Positions 33,805-42,965 of a stretch of DNA of 64,000 bases are shown here, piece by piece; the stretch's first letter is position 1, and the number at the start of each line of letters is the position of its first letter. Both the position numbers and the translations under genes were made by a program. The DNA is taken from assembly GCF_916618895.1 (NCBI RefSeq), contig NZ_OU745391.1, forward strand, positions 124,001 through 188,000, given 5' to 3'. Under the pieces are notes generated by a model. It saw nothing but the letters and a program-made list of their open reading frames with translations. It did not search any database and was not told where the DNA came from. This DNA is from Pseudoclavibacter sp. Marseille-Q3772 (GTDB lineage Bacteria > Actinomycetota > Actinomycetes > Actinomycetales > Microbacteriaceae).

Positions 33805-34698
33805 CTACTCGCCCTGATCGCGGGACCGCTGCTTGCCCGGCAGCAGCGCGCGCAGCTTCGGCTTTGACTTAACAGACAGGTCCTTTGACTTGTCAGACAG
33901 AGCTCGGGATGCATCGCGAGCGGCGAGGGCTTCGTCGCTGAGTGCGCCGCGGAAATGCTCTGGGCCATTGCCGAAGGCACTGCGGGCGGTTCGAATCACC
34001 TCGTTCGCCAGCGCCCGGTTCCCAAACGCGCCGACCGCAGCGCCGATGCCAAAGGGGATGATCTTCCCGACGGCGCCAGTCGCCTGGCGGTTCGTGAACC
34101 GCTGGACAAACGCACGCCGCATCCGCTGCCCGAGCTCGCCCATCGTGAATGACGGCATTGAGCTGGTGATCAGACCTCCCCAAAAGGGAGAGCTCATCAG
34201 CGCCGCGGGCGTGCGGTTACGAGCAACTTCCATGACCAGGGCGCGGCCACGTTCCCCCAGCATGATCGCCATTACCAGCGTGCGCGCTCGCTCCGGGTCG
34301 CCGGTGGCAGCGCCCGCGAGCTCTGCCATCGTTAGCGCATACAGCGCCGTGAGCTCAAAAAACGTGACGATCTCCGCACCCGCAAGCGCAATACCGGTGG
34401 CGGTGCCGATGCCCGGGACAACGGCTGCTGCACCGACTCCGGCACCAGTTCCCATAGCGGTGCGTCGAAACCATCGATCAGCTCCAGCCATCAGCTGTGC
34501 CGGCGTTGCCTGCGGGTTCTGGCGGCGCATCCGCCGGGCCATTGCTGCCGCTGCCGGCTGCTGGACTTTCAAGATCCGATCCAGCTGACGAACGAGACGA
34601 TCGTCGCCACCGGTCGGCTGAGCATCGTCGCCCGCTTGCGGTTCGGCAACGACTGCTTGTAGGTGGGGATGCGATCCGTGTGATGACTCGGCATTCAT
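33805..34698 (-). CDS. EcsC-like hypothetical protein
   Basis: 297 aa. The central part is Gly/Ala-rich and hydrophobic (GTGAGVGAAAVVPGIGTATG, then FELTALYALTMAEL), followed by helical stretches and KIIPFGIGAAVGAFGNRAL. This pattern resembles EcsC-family proteins; the assignment is by general appearance only. The C-terminal ~50 residues are Lys/Ser/Asp-rich. A role in membrane association is possible. Monocistronic, leaderless promoter. Confidence 0.5.
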   Translation of the reverse strand: MNAESSHGSHPHLQAVVAEPQAGDDAQPTGGDDRLVRQLDRILKVQQPAAAAMARRMRRQNPQATPAQLMAGADRWFRRTAMGTGAGVGAAAVVPGIGTATGIALAGAEIVTFFELTALYALTMAELAGAATGDPERARTLVMAIMLGERGRALVMEVARNRTPAALMSSPFWGGLITSSMPSFTMGELGQRMRRAFVQRFTNRQATGAVGKIIPFGIGAAVGAFGNRALANEVIRTARSAFGNGPEHFRGALSDEALAARDASRALSDKSKDLSVKSKPKLRALLPGKQRSRDQGE

Positions 34699-34710
34699 GC
34701 TTTCAGCCTA
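34699..34710 (-). promoter_or_regulatory. Leaderless -10 box of the EcsC-like gene
   Basis: TAGGCT (minus strand, 34710-34705), six bases, then ATG at 34698. Confidence 0.55.
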
Positions 34711-34735
34711 GGGAAAGAGTCTGCGAACAAGAGCA

Positions 34736-35623
34736 CTATCGCAGCCGTAATGCGGCTGTGAGTGCTGCTATCGACTCATCAGCGTGCGAGGTAAACACCG
34801 AAAAATGGTTCGCCCGTGCATCGAGATGAACTCGTGCTCCGGGAAGGTGCTTCGCCATCCGGGTGGTACCGCGCCATGGCACCGATAGGTCTCGCTTGCC
34901 CTGCCAGATATCAATCGGCCGGTTTTGCAGCGCCTCGAGGTCAAAATCCCACCTGCCAAATGTGAGCGCCCAGTCCTGCAGCACCGTGCGCGGCCCGTGC
35001 GTAAACGCGGCGCGAACCGATTCAAGGAACGCAGCCCCACTCACATCCGGAAGCCCCAACTCGCGCACCGACCGGCTGTTGAGTCGTAGAAACCGTTGGT
35101 GCGTTGCGGGGAGATATTTGGCAATCTGCGAGTGGACAGCTTGACCAGCGATGAGCGGGATGCTCGGCCCGGGGAGCATGCCGGTCATGGATGGAGGAGC
35201 GACGGGCGCCAAAAGGTTTACTGACACCACCCGGTCGCCCAGCAACGCAGCTGCCGCCAGAGCATACGGGCCGCCAGCGGAGTATCCGGTCACGCCAACG
35301 TGATCGATACCCTCAGCGTCCAGGAAATCGCGAGTGTCGTCGATGAATCCCGAAAGCGACCTGCCCGGTTGGGGTGTCGATTGGCCAAACCCGGGACGTG
35401 AAAGTGCAATCACCCGAGCACCGAAGTGGTGCGCGGCCGGACCGTACATCGAAGCCTCGCCGCGAGACCCCGGGGCCCCGTGAAACGAAACAATTGGCAC
35501 ACCGCCGGCGCGGCCAAACTCGGCCCATTGGAGCCAGCGGCCATCGCTCACTCGGAATGTACCGGTACGGATGGGGGAGTAGAGCGCCGATTCACGCGGG
35601 ATGCTCACAGGTTTGTCGCTCAT
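34736..35623 (-). CDS. Alpha/beta hydrolase
   Basis: 295 aa. The oxyanion-hole loop HGAPGSR is at 48-54 and the nucleophile elbow GYSAGG has S115; the final His is in RANHFSVF near residue 278. The SRPGFGQS strand-loop is typical for proline-iminopeptidase/epoxide-hydrolase-like enzymes. Substrate cannot be told. Its ATG overlaps the stop of the Lrp-type regulator upstream (four bases), so the two are co-translated and the regulator may respond to a related metabolite. Confidence 0.88.
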   Translation of the reverse strand: MSDKPVSIPRESALYSPIRTGTFRVSDGRWLQWAEFGRAGGVPIVSFHGAPGSRGEASMYGPAAHHFGARVIALSRPGFGQSTPQPGRSLSGFIDDTRDFLDAEGIDHVGVTGYSAGGPYALAAAALLGDRVVSVNLLAPVAPPSMTGMLPGPSIPLIAGQAVHSQIAKYLPATHQRFLRLNSRSVRELGLPDVSGAAFLESVRAAFTHGPRTVLQDWALTFGRWDFDLEALQNRPIDIWQGKRDLSVPWRGTTRMAKHLPGARVHLDARANHFSVFTSHADESIAALTAALRLR

Positions 35624-36093
35624 GCGTCGTGCCGCTCGGTTGCGGCGTCCATCAGCGGCAACATACGGTCGCGGATGAGCTCTCGTAACACGATTGACGT
35701 CGTGGTGCGCTCAATGTGATCGAGCGCACCGATGGCATCAATAACGCGTTGCAGGTCGGTGTTAGAACGTGCAACCACACGGATGAGCAGGTCCCATTCG
35801 CCGGCCATCGTGAAGCAATCAACAACCTCGGGGATACCTAACAACTTGTCATATAGCGAGCCTTGCCATGCAGACTGGTCAACCTGTGCCATCACCATGG
35901 CCTGTACCGAGTACCCCATTGGTTCGGGAGCGAGTTTCGGCAAGATGGCGACCAGGATGCCCTGCTCGCGGAGCCTGTTGAGGCGCGCCTGTACGGTTGG
36001 TCGCGCGACACGAAGTTCTTTGGACGCTGCCAGTACACTCGTGCCCGGATGCTGGGTAAAGTGCTCGACGATTTGGTAGTCCAAGCGGTCCAA
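35620..36093 (-). CDS. Lrp/AsnC family transcriptional regulator
   Basis: 157 aa from TTG 36093 with AGGAGAG seven bases upstream. N-terminal helix-turn-helix (STSVLAASKELRVARPTVQARL-like arrangement), then the RAM ligand-binding domain with the VxxCFxMAGEWDLLIRV strand. Lrp/AsnC proteins sense amino acids. It is divergent from the TrpXYZ-type importer and co-transcribed with a hydrolase. Control of the importer by this protein is a fair inference from the shared 140-base intergenic region. Confidence 0.9.
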   Translation of the reverse strand: MDRLDYQIVEHFTQHPGTSVLAASKELRVARPTVQARLNRLREQGILVAILPKLAPEPMGYSVQAMVMAQVDQSAWQGSLYDKLLGIPEVVDCFTMAGEWDLLIRVVARSNTDLQRVIDAIGALDHIERTTTSIVLRELIRDRMLPLMDAATERHDA

Positions 36094-36234
36094 GGTTCGA
36101 CTCTCCTAAGGTGGTCAGTTCACAAGCGACTTTGCAAGTTGTAAGCTATCTCCGCGATTTTGTTCAAAAAGCTGTGAAATTTGCATGTCGTAACTGCGGT
36201 GCAGGGAAACAGTTTAGTCAATAGGAGTTCGAAG

Positions 36235-37215
36235 ATGCGGAAGCGCACAAGACTTGCTGCCGGTGCGATCGCAGCAACGTCGCTGCTGCTCAGCGGTTGT
36301 GCCGCCGGCGGGGATGCCGGTGGAGATAGTGACTTCAAGGTCGGGATCGTGCAGCTCGTGCAGCACCCCGCGCTGGATTCGGCCACGGAGGGTTTCCAAG
36401 AAGCGTTTGAGAAGGCTGGCGTCAACGCTGAGTTTGACGTACAGGTAGCCAACGGCGAAGCGGCCACGGCAACGACGATTGCGAGTAGCTTCGCATCGGA
36501 TCCGAACATTGATCTCGTGCTCGCCGTTGCTACGCCGGCTGCGCAGTCGGCGGCTACTGCCATCACACAGGTGCCGGTGCTGTTCACTGCGGTTACGGAT
36601 CCGGTGGAGGCAGGCCTTGTTGAGTCGCTTGACTCGCCCGGTTCGAATGTGACCGGTACCACGGACCTCAACCCGGTTGCTGATCAGGTTGCGCTAATCA
36701 AGGAGATTCAACCGGAGGCCGCGAGCGTAGGCGTTATTTACTCGTCCGGAGAGGTGAACTCTCGTATCCAGGTCGACATCGCAAAGGAAGAAGCGAAGAA
36801 GTCTGGTCTGAAGCTGAAGGAGGCAACCGTCGCCAACGTCGGTGAGGTGCCCACCGCACTCGAATCACTGGGCGACGTTGACGCACTGTACATTCCCACC
36901 GACAACACCGTGATTTCCGGCCTGAGCTCGGTGCTTACCTACGCTGAGGGACGCAAGATTCCGGTGGTTACCGGTGACACCGACTCGGTTGAGGCGGGGG
37001 CTACCGCGACCGTAGGGCTGAACTACCGCACACTCGGCGAGCAAACCGGTGAGATGGCGATTCGGCTGCTCACCGAGGACGGTGACCCGGCCACTATGGC
37101 GGTGGAATCGCAGAAGGAGTTCGACCTCGTGCTCAACAAGCAGAGCGCCTCAACAATTGGGCTCGAGTTCTCGAAGGAACTCCTCGACCGGGCCGCGACC
37201 GTGATCGACAAGTAA
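36235..37215 (+). CDS. ABC importer substrate-binding lipoprotein (TrpX-like)
   Basis: 326 aa from ATG 36235 with TAGGAG upstream; an in-frame ATG at 36181 has none. Lipoprotein signal with lipobox LLSGC, C22 being the lipidated residue. The mature part is a type-1 periplasmic-binding fold of the PF04392 (ABC substrate-binding, TrpX) family: KVGIVQLVQHPALD start, PVLFTAVTDPVEAGLV, NVTGTTD, GVIYSSGEVNS. Family members take up tryptophan or tyrosine, some other small ligands. First gene of a three-gene operon. Confidence 0.88.
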   Translation: MRKRTRLAAGAIAATSLLLSGCAAGGDAGGDSDFKVGIVQLVQHPALDSATEGFQEAFEKAGVNAEFDVQVANGEAATATTIASSFASDPNIDLVLAVATPAAQSAATAITQVPVLFTAVTDPVEAGLVESLDSPGSNVTGTTDLNPVADQVALIKEIQPEAASVGVIYSSGEVNSRIQVDIAKEEAKKSGLKLKEATVANVGEVPTALESLGDVDALYIPTDNTVISGLSSVLTYAEGRKIPVVTGDTDSVEAGATATVGLNYRTLGEQTGEMAIRLLTEDGDPATMAVESQKEFDLVLNKQSASTIGLEFSKELLDRAATVIDK

Positions 37216-37287
37216 ACCGTCGCGCATCCCATCACCCCAGGTGGCTACCGAAATGATCGGTGGCCACCACCATCCCTGGAGAATCAC

Positions 37288-38262
37288 TTGGTACCTGCAA
37301 TCGAACTCGGCCTGCTGTACGCAGTGGTAGCGCTCGGCGTTTATCTCACCTTCCGGGTGCTGAACTTTCCCGATCTCACGGTTGACGGTTCGTTCACCAC
37401 CGGCGCAGCAGTTGTCGCAGTCCTGCTGACGAAAGAAGTCAACCCCATCCTCGCCATGGCAGCCGCATGTACTGCCGGTATGGTCGCGGGTGCAATAACC
37501 GGGTTGCTGCACACAAAGCTCAAGATTGACGGTTTGCTTGCAGGAATTCTCACCATGATCGCGCTGTGGTCGATCAATCTACGCATTATGGGGATCGCGA
37601 TCGATCAACCGTCAACACCGAATGTCGGTGTGCGTAGCAGTGAAAGCCTGTTTTCAGTTCTGCGCAGGGCCGACCTGCTCGGCACCTGGGGGAGCGTTGC
37701 GATTCTGTTTGCAGGTGTTGTCGTGATCAAGCTGGTGATCGACTGGTTCCTAGCAACGGACCGTGGCCTTGCGGTCCAGGCAACCGGTAATAACGAGCAA
37801 ATGATCCGCTCATTCGGCGTGAACACCGACAATCAGAAGATTCTGGGACTTGCGCTCTCCAACGGCCTGGTAGCGCTCGGCGGTGCACTCGTGGCGCAGT
37901 ATCAGGGTGGGGCGGATATCAGTATGGGTATCGGTCTGATCCTGATCGGTTTGGCGTCGGTCATTCTGGGGCAGGCGTTCTTCGGTAACAGCCGGGTTTG
38001 GTTGGGCACGTTCGGAGTGATCGTTGGTGCGGTGCTCTACCGGCTCATCATTTTCTGGGCCATTGCGGCCGGGTTGAGTAATACCGACGTTCGCCTGATC
38101 ACGGCGGTAATTGTTGTGATTGCGCTGGTCATTCCTCGCCTTGGCATAGTTCGCCGGATGCGGGTGGCGGTTCCCTGGCGGAACCGAGAGCCGGTCGCGG
38201 GCCAGCCTCAGGATGCAGGCGCTGCGAACGCCAAGGACGCTACGGTGACGGGAGCCAAGTAA
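37288..38262 (+). CDS. ABC importer permease (TrpY-like)
   Basis: 324 aa from TTG 37288 with GGAGA six bases upstream. About eight to nine hydrophobic segments, with the branched-chain-amino-acid-permease signature region (ALSNGLVALGGALVAQYQGGADISMGIG shortened here to its core GGALVAQ). A hydrophilic Ala-rich tail closes the protein. Its stop overlaps the ATG of the ATPase gene, so stoichiometric production is likely. Confidence 0.9.
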   Translation: MVPAIELGLLYAVVALGVYLTFRVLNFPDLTVDGSFTTGAAVVAVLLTKEVNPILAMAAACTAGMVAGAITGLLHTKLKIDGLLAGILTMIALWSINLRIMGIAIDQPSTPNVGVRSSESLFSVLRRADLLGTWGSVAILFAGVVVIKLVIDWFLATDRGLAVQATGNNEQMIRSFGVNTDNQKILGLALSNGLVALGGALVAQYQGGADISMGIGLILIGLASVILGQAFFGNSRVWLGTFGVIVGAVLYRLIIFWAIAAGLSNTDVRLITAVIVVIALVIPRLGIVRRMRVAVPWRNREPVAGQPQDAGAANAKDATVTGAK

Positions 38263-39053
38263 TGCTTGATGCACAGCAGATATCGAAAACGTTCTTCCCC
38301 GGAACTGTGAACGAAAAGCGAGCACTGATCGATTTGTCGCTCCGGTTGGATGAGGGGGACTTCGTCACGGTCATCGGCTCGAACGGTGCCGGTAAGTCGA
38401 CGCTGCTCAATAGCGTGGCCGGTCGTTATCCGATCGATAGCGGAGACATTGTCATTAACGGCAAATCGGTCGCTCGGATGCCGGACTTCCGCCGCGCGCG
38501 ATACATCGGGCGAGTGTTCCAAGACCCGATGGCGGGGACCGCACCTGATCTCACCATTGAGCAGAATCTCGCACTGGCGCTGCGTCGGGGCAAGCCGCGA
38601 GGACTGAAGATCGGTATCACTGGCGCTCGACGAACACAGTTCCGGGACGAGTTGGCCACTCTCGAGCTCGGCCTTGAAGATCGGCTGACTGCGAAGGTTG
38701 GGCTGCTCTCGGGTGGTCAGCGACAGGCGCTATCGCTGCTGATGGCAGCGTTCACGAAGCCGGCAATTCTCTTGCTCGACGAGCACACTGCCGCGCTCGA
38801 TCCGGCACGCGCCGAACACGTCAGCGCCCTCACCGAGCGCATCGTCGCTCAGGAACGGTTGACGACGCTGATGGTGACCCACAATATGGGGCAGGCAATT
38901 CGCCTGGGTAACCGACTCATCATGATGCACGAGGGGCGGATTATCTACGAGGTTGCTGGCGAACAGAAAGCAGCGACGACGGTTGCCGATCTGATGGAGC
39001 GGTTCGCCAAGATCAAGGATGTCGTGATCGATGATCGGGCGCTGTTGAGCTAA
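38262..39053 (+). CDS. ABC importer ATPase (TrpZ-like)
   Basis: 263 aa. Walker A GSNGAGKST at 39-47, signature LSGGQRQ, Walker B ILLLDEHTAALD, and the H-loop MVTHN. The Walker B Asp-Glu is followed by HTA, the wording usual in this PF04392-linked family. The gene overlaps the permease and is followed by a strong stem-loop, closing the operon. Confidence 0.93.
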   Translation: MLDAQQISKTFFPGTVNEKRALIDLSLRLDEGDFVTVIGSNGAGKSTLLNSVAGRYPIDSGDIVINGKSVARMPDFRRARYIGRVFQDPMAGTAPDLTIEQNLALALRRGKPRGLKIGITGARRTQFRDELATLELGLEDRLTAKVGLLSGGQRQALSLLMAAFTKPAILLLDEHTAALDPARAEHVSALTERIVAQERLTTLMVTHNMGQAIRLGNRLIMMHEGRIIYEVAGEQKAATTVADLMERFAKIKDVVIDDRALLS

Positions 39054-39082
39054 CAACAACGACTGTTGAGGTGACAAGACAG

Positions 39083-39111
39083 TGCGGGGCGGCCAGATGG
39101 TCCGCCCCGCA
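39083..39111. terminator. Stem-loop ending the TrpXYZ-type operon
   Basis: TGCGGGGCGG (39083-39092) pairs perfectly with CCGCCCCGCA (39102-39111), nine-base loop. It lies between converging genes; the tail has no T run. Confidence 0.75.
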
Positions 39112-39125
39112 TCCGCTGTTACGCC

Positions 39126-39515
39126 CTATCGACGCGTCGAGTCGCTATCGTCCTCGTCGTCATCGACGTCGTCTACAAACTCAAGGTCGTCCTCGTCTTC
39201 ATCGAAGTCGGCGTCGTCCTCGTCGGCGTCAAACTCGTAGTCGTCGTCATCGTCAAGTTCTTCGTCGGTTTCGATCTGGTCGAGCCATTCTTCGATGAGG
39301 TCTTCGGCGTCGTCTTCATCGTCGGCCGCTTCAACAGTGATCGTTCCGCCGCCCCAAATGCGCTCAGTGACTGTGACGGATTCCGTGCCTTCGGTCTCCT
39401 CATGCACCGTTGCTTCGTAATCGCGGGCGATAGCGTTGGCCTCGTCCTCATCCTGAGCGTCGATGATCAGACCAGAAATCACTTCATATCGAACGAGTAC
39501 TGCGTACTTGGGCAT
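39126..39515 (-). CDS. Very acidic small protein, unknown function
   Basis: 129 aa from ATG 39515, with GGAAGGG upstream; an in-frame ATG at 39542 is less likely. The first 60 residues look like a compact beta-alpha-beta domain (KYAVLVRYEVISGLIIDAQDE... then GTITVEA). The remaining half is almost only Asp and Glu, up to six Asp in a row, ending STRR. Such a tail could bind cations or basic proteins, or mimic DNA. No family is recognised. Confidence 0.7.
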   Translation of the reverse strand: MPKYAVLVRYEVISGLIIDAQDEDEANAIARDYEATVHEETEGTESVTVTERIWGGGTITVEAADDEDDAEDLIEEWLDQIETDEELDDDDDYEFDADEDDADFDEDEDDLEFVDDVDDDEDDSDSTRR

Positions 39516-39664
39516 GGGTTTCCCTTCCGGCGGTTGCGGCATCCGATATGCCGCACGATCATGACGCTAGTCGGAAAAAACGAACGCGACAAGACACGTA
39601 TGGTGCGTCATAACAATCCCGTCGCTTTGGCGGGCTAATCATCAAACTTTTGGGTTCATGTTCA

Positions 39665-39676
39665 TAGGGTGGTCAT
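39665..39676 (+). promoter_or_regulatory. Leaderless -10 box of the nitrilase-family gene
   Basis: TAGGGT at 39665-39670, six bases, then ATG at 39677. Confidence 0.55.
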
Positions 39677-40519
39677 ATGAATTCCCGGATATGCGCGGCC
39701 GCCGCGCAATATGCTCCAACACTCGACTACGGCGCGAATATTCGGTTATTGGTGCGCGCCGCTGAAGAGGCGAGACGGGCCGGAGCGTCGTTGCTTGTTT
39801 GCCCAGAGTACGCATCCGGGTTTGCTCCTGAACAGGGGGAATGGATGCGTGCGGTCGCTCAGCCGTTTGACGGCGAGTTCGTATCTGTCGTGCGCGAGGT
39901 GGCGCGCGAGTATGAACTCACTGTCGTGGCGGGGATGTTGGAAGCGCCCGAAGGCGCATCCGAATCGCGCCCGTTCAACACCGTGTTCGCAATGGGCCCT
40001 GATGGTGAAGTTGCTGCCAAATATCGCAAAGTGCATCTCTACGACGCATTCGGTTCTAGCGAATCGAAGTGGGTGGCGCCCGGCCAGCCGGAGCAGGCGG
40101 CCGCCGTGTTCGAGCTTGGCGGGTTCCGTGTCGGACTACAGACCTGCTACGACCTGCGGTTCCCGGAGTCCAGCAGACGGCTCATCGACGCCGGCGCGAC
40201 GGTACTTGCTATCCCCGCGCAGTGGGCGACAGGGCCGCTCAAGGAAGCGCACTGGCAGACATTGTTATCGGCTCGAGCAATTGAGAACATCAGCTATGTC
40301 GTGGCCGCCGACCAGCCTGCACCAAACGCAGTCGGTCACAGCAGCATCCTTGATCCTCGAGGAGTCGTTTTGGCGTCGGTCGGAGCGGATGCGGGCATAG
40401 CGGTAGCCTGGTTGTCAGATGACGGCCTTGCTGCCGCACGAGAGCAGAACCCAGCGTTGCGTGTACGCCAGTATCGAGTGGATGTATCCCGGCCAGCGTC
40501 TGTGGCGGACAAGACATAA
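39677..40519 (+). CDS. Carbon-nitrogen hydrolase (Nit2/omega-amidase-like nitrilase family)
   Basis: 280 aa. The catalytic triad is visible: E44 (CPEYASGF), K118 (KYRKVHLYD) and C157 (QTCYDLRFPE). The KVHLYDAFG and CYDLRFPE wording is that of the Nit branch, whose members deaminate alpha-ketoglutaramate or deaminated glutathione as metabolite repair. The substrate is inferred from the branch. It is 17 bases upstream of an ABC ATPase gene and may be co-transcribed with it. Confidence 0.9.
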   Translation: MNSRICAAAAQYAPTLDYGANIRLLVRAAEEARRAGASLLVCPEYASGFAPEQGEWMRAVAQPFDGEFVSVVREVAREYELTVVAGMLEAPEGASESRPFNTVFAMGPDGEVAAKYRKVHLYDAFGSSESKWVAPGQPEQAAAVFELGGFRVGLQTCYDLRFPESSRRLIDAGATVLAIPAQWATGPLKEAHWQTLLSARAIENISYVVAADQPAPNAVGHSSILDPRGVVLASVGADAGIAVAWLSDDGLAAAREQNPALRVRQYRVDVSRPASVADKT

Positions 40520-40536
40520 GGAGAATCGGAATAAAC

Positions 40537-41406
40537 GTGACGGAAGAACATCCCCCTCAAATGCCAACTCACGGTGATGTAGGGAGCGACGTTGACGGCG
40601 ACCCTATCGCTGACAACATCGTTTCGAGTGTTGACCAGGAGCACGGCGGGGAAGCGCTGTTACTTGCGGATCTCACCAAACGATTCGGCTCGGTTACCGC
40701 GGTCAACGAGTTGAGCTACACCGTGCCTGCGGGGTCATTCTCTGCCATTGTGGGGCCTAATGGTGCAGGGAAGACCACTACGCTCTCGATGATCTCGGGC
40801 CTGCTGCCACCAACGCACGGCAGCGTCGAACTCTTCGGCATTGATGTGTGGCGAGACCGTGTGCAAGCCCAGGAACGAATCGGAATCCTCCCCGATCGAG
40901 TCCGCATGTTCGAACAACTCACCGGCGCTCAGTACCTCGCGTATGTGGGTGCGGTTCGCCGAGTAAGCGCTGACGACATCACCTCGCGCACGGATCAGCT
41001 GCTGGACGCGTTCGATTTGCGTGCCGTCGCAAACCGGCTGGTTGTCGACTACTCCGGGGGCCTGCGTAAGAAACTGGCACTTGCATCCGCCCTCATCCAC
41101 GCGCCAGATCTGCTCGTGCTTGACGAACCCTTCGAGTCCATCGACCCGGTATCTGCGCAGACACTGACGCAGGTACTACACGAGTTTGTAGACCGCGGTG
41201 GCACGGTGATCCTGTCGAGCCACTCCATGGATCTTGTGCAGCGCATGTGCGATCACGTCGCGCTGATCGTTGAAGGTCAGCTGCTGGCAGAAGGCACCGT
41301 CGATGATGTTCGCGGTGATCGGTCGCTGGAAGAACGTTTCCGTGAGCTTGTGCACGGGCCGTCAACATCGGAGGGACTGGATTGGTTAGGCATCTCGTTC
41401 GGCTGA
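40537..41406 (+). CDS. ABC transporter ATPase
   Basis: 289 aa from GTG 40537; ATG 40561 is an alternative. An acidic N-terminal extension of about 40 residues precedes the ABC domain with Walker A GPNGAGKTT (72-80), signature YSGGLRK, Walker B LLVLDEPFESID and H-loop SHSMD. It is of the CcmA-like exporter type (ABC-2 partner). Its end overlaps the start of the following membrane gene, which should be its permease. Confidence 0.92.
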   Translation: MTEEHPPQMPTHGDVGSDVDGDPIADNIVSSVDQEHGGEALLLADLTKRFGSVTAVNELSYTVPAGSFSAIVGPNGAGKTTTLSMISGLLPPTHGSVELFGIDVWRDRVQAQERIGILPDRVRMFEQLTGAQYLAYVGAVRRVSADDITSRTDQLLDAFDLRAVANRLVVDYSGGLRKKLALASALIHAPDLLVLDEPFESIDPVSAQTLTQVLHEFVDRGGTVILSSHSMDLVQRMCDHVALIVEGQLLAEGTVDDVRGDRSLEERFRELVHGPSTSEGLDWLGISFG

Positions 41407-42935
41407 GTTGGCAGACGATCGCCCGCGGTCTGGAGGGCGGCTCACAGATTCGAGCTGTGGCCGGAACGCTTGCGGGCGGCAGTCTCGTATTCACGGTCCT
41501 GGGAACGCTCGCAGTGCTCGCGTTACGCGTCATTCCCGCCGCTTTCCAACCGGTTTGGGTGATCGCGCTCGCGCTCCTGCTCGCCCTCGGTGCATTCGCG
41601 CTCGGACTCAGCGGCAACCCTGCCGACGCGCTTGACAATCGCGCCCTAGCGATCGCATCCGGAAGACCGACCGGACTGGCGGTCTCAACGTTGCTCGCAG
41701 CACACCTGACGCTTCCGGCTCTGTTTGCCCTGATTCCCTACACGGCCATGGCAGTGCTCATCGGCATCGCCGCTCAGCATTGGTTTGCAATCGCCGTGGT
41801 CGTCTTGGCATGGCTGCAATGGGTCATGTTGTGGCGGCTTGGAACGCGAACGGGAAGATGGTTCACCGAACGGCACATCGCCCGTGAGGGGCGGGCGGCG
41901 GTCACGTACGTACTCCTCATGCTCCTTGTCGTGTTGATCGCCGCGGGGTGGCTTTTGCCATGGCAGGATGCATTGGCGCAAGAGTCCTCGGCAACGTTCG
42001 AGGTTCTGGCTCTGGTTCCGGTGGCGAACGTCTTCCTCGCGAGCTACGGTGCCGATCCACTCGTGGTGCTGGCCGTCAACGGCGCCTTGCTGGTGCTCTT
42101 GTGGGTAACGGACGTAGTGCTTGCAACACGAGCCGGCCGCACCGTCATGTTCCGCACGCAGTATGGCGGCCGGGTTCGATTCGGTGCGTTTCGATTTGCG
42201 CTTGGCTCGGCGACACGAAATATTGCAGCGCGCACCTGGATCGCCTGGTTGCGCGATGCCCGGTATCAAGTGCTGCTGGGTACAGTCATCGTGTTACCGC
42301 CGGTGCTACTGCTCCCGGTGTGGGTTGGTGGGGCGCCAGTCGAGGTGCTGCGCTTGTTCCTGCTGCCGCTATTTGCAATGTGTCTCGGATGGGCGTTGCA
42401 CAATGACACCGCATACGATTTCACGGCGCTCTGGGTGCACGTAACCGGTGGGTTACCGGGCCGGGCAGACCGTGCCGGTCGCGCGATTCCCACGCTCGTT
42501 ACTGGCACCATCGTTTCGCTCGTAGGTGCGCTGTTGTTGGGGCTAGCACTGCATGATCAGGTCACGGCAATCGGGGTATTTGCCGTGTCGATTGCAGTGC
42601 TCGGTACTACGGTCGGTGGGTCGTCGATCATGTCCACCGTTGCGCCGTACCCGGTGGCGCGCCCGGGCGACTCACCGTTCTCGCAACCGGTTCGTTCGTG
42701 GGGGAGCGCGGTGGTGTGGCAGCCGTTCGCGTTGCTCATTGAGGTGGCCCTGTGTCTGCCAGTCGCTTGGCTTGCATGGCAGGCGATTACCGGGCAGTCG
42801 GTGGCGGATGCATGGCTCGCGGCCGCTGCCGGCTTCGGTACGGCCGTGGTCGCGATCACGATCGGCATCCTCGTGGGTGGTCGGATCTTTGAATCACGGC
42901 GAACTGCGCTGCTGACCTTTGCGCAAAGCTACTAG
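41382..42935 (+). CDS. Predicted ABC exporter membrane subunit
   Basis: 517 aa from TTG 41382, supported by GGAGGG six bases upstream inside the ATPase gene. About twelve to fourteen hydrophobic segments in two halves, rich in Ala, Leu and Val, with few charged residues. No conserved transport motif is recognised. Overlap with the ATPase gene argues that both form one transporter. Direction and substrate unknown. Confidence 0.75.
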   Translation: MVRHLVRLSWQTIARGLEGGSQIRAVAGTLAGGSLVFTVLGTLAVLALRVIPAAFQPVWVIALALLLALGAFALGLSGNPADALDNRALAIASGRPTGLAVSTLLAAHLTLPALFALIPYTAMAVLIGIAAQHWFAIAVVVLAWLQWVMLWRLGTRTGRWFTERHIAREGRAAVTYVLLMLLVVLIAAGWLLPWQDALAQESSATFEVLALVPVANVFLASYGADPLVVLAVNGALLVLLWVTDVVLATRAGRTVMFRTQYGGRVRFGAFRFALGSATRNIAARTWIAWLRDARYQVLLGTVIVLPPVLLLPVWVGGAPVEVLRLFLLPLFAMCLGWALHNDTAYDFTALWVHVTGGLPGRADRAGRAIPTLVTGTIVSLVGALLLGLALHDQVTAIGVFAVSIAVLGTTVGGSSIMSTVAPYPVARPGDSPFSQPVRSWGSAVVWQPFALLIEVALCLPVAWLAWQAITGQSVADAWLAAAAGFGTAVVAITIGILVGGRIFESRRTALLTFAQSY

Positions 42936-42953
42936 CGGTCGTGTTTCGATGCG

Positions 42954-42965
42954 TACACTCGAACC
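42954..42965 (+). promoter_or_regulatory. Leaderless -10 box of the DUF3039 gene
   Basis: TACACT at 42954-42959, six bases, ATG at 42966. The stretch TACACTCGAACCATGAC is identical to that in front of aroQ (61015-61031). Confidence 0.65.
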
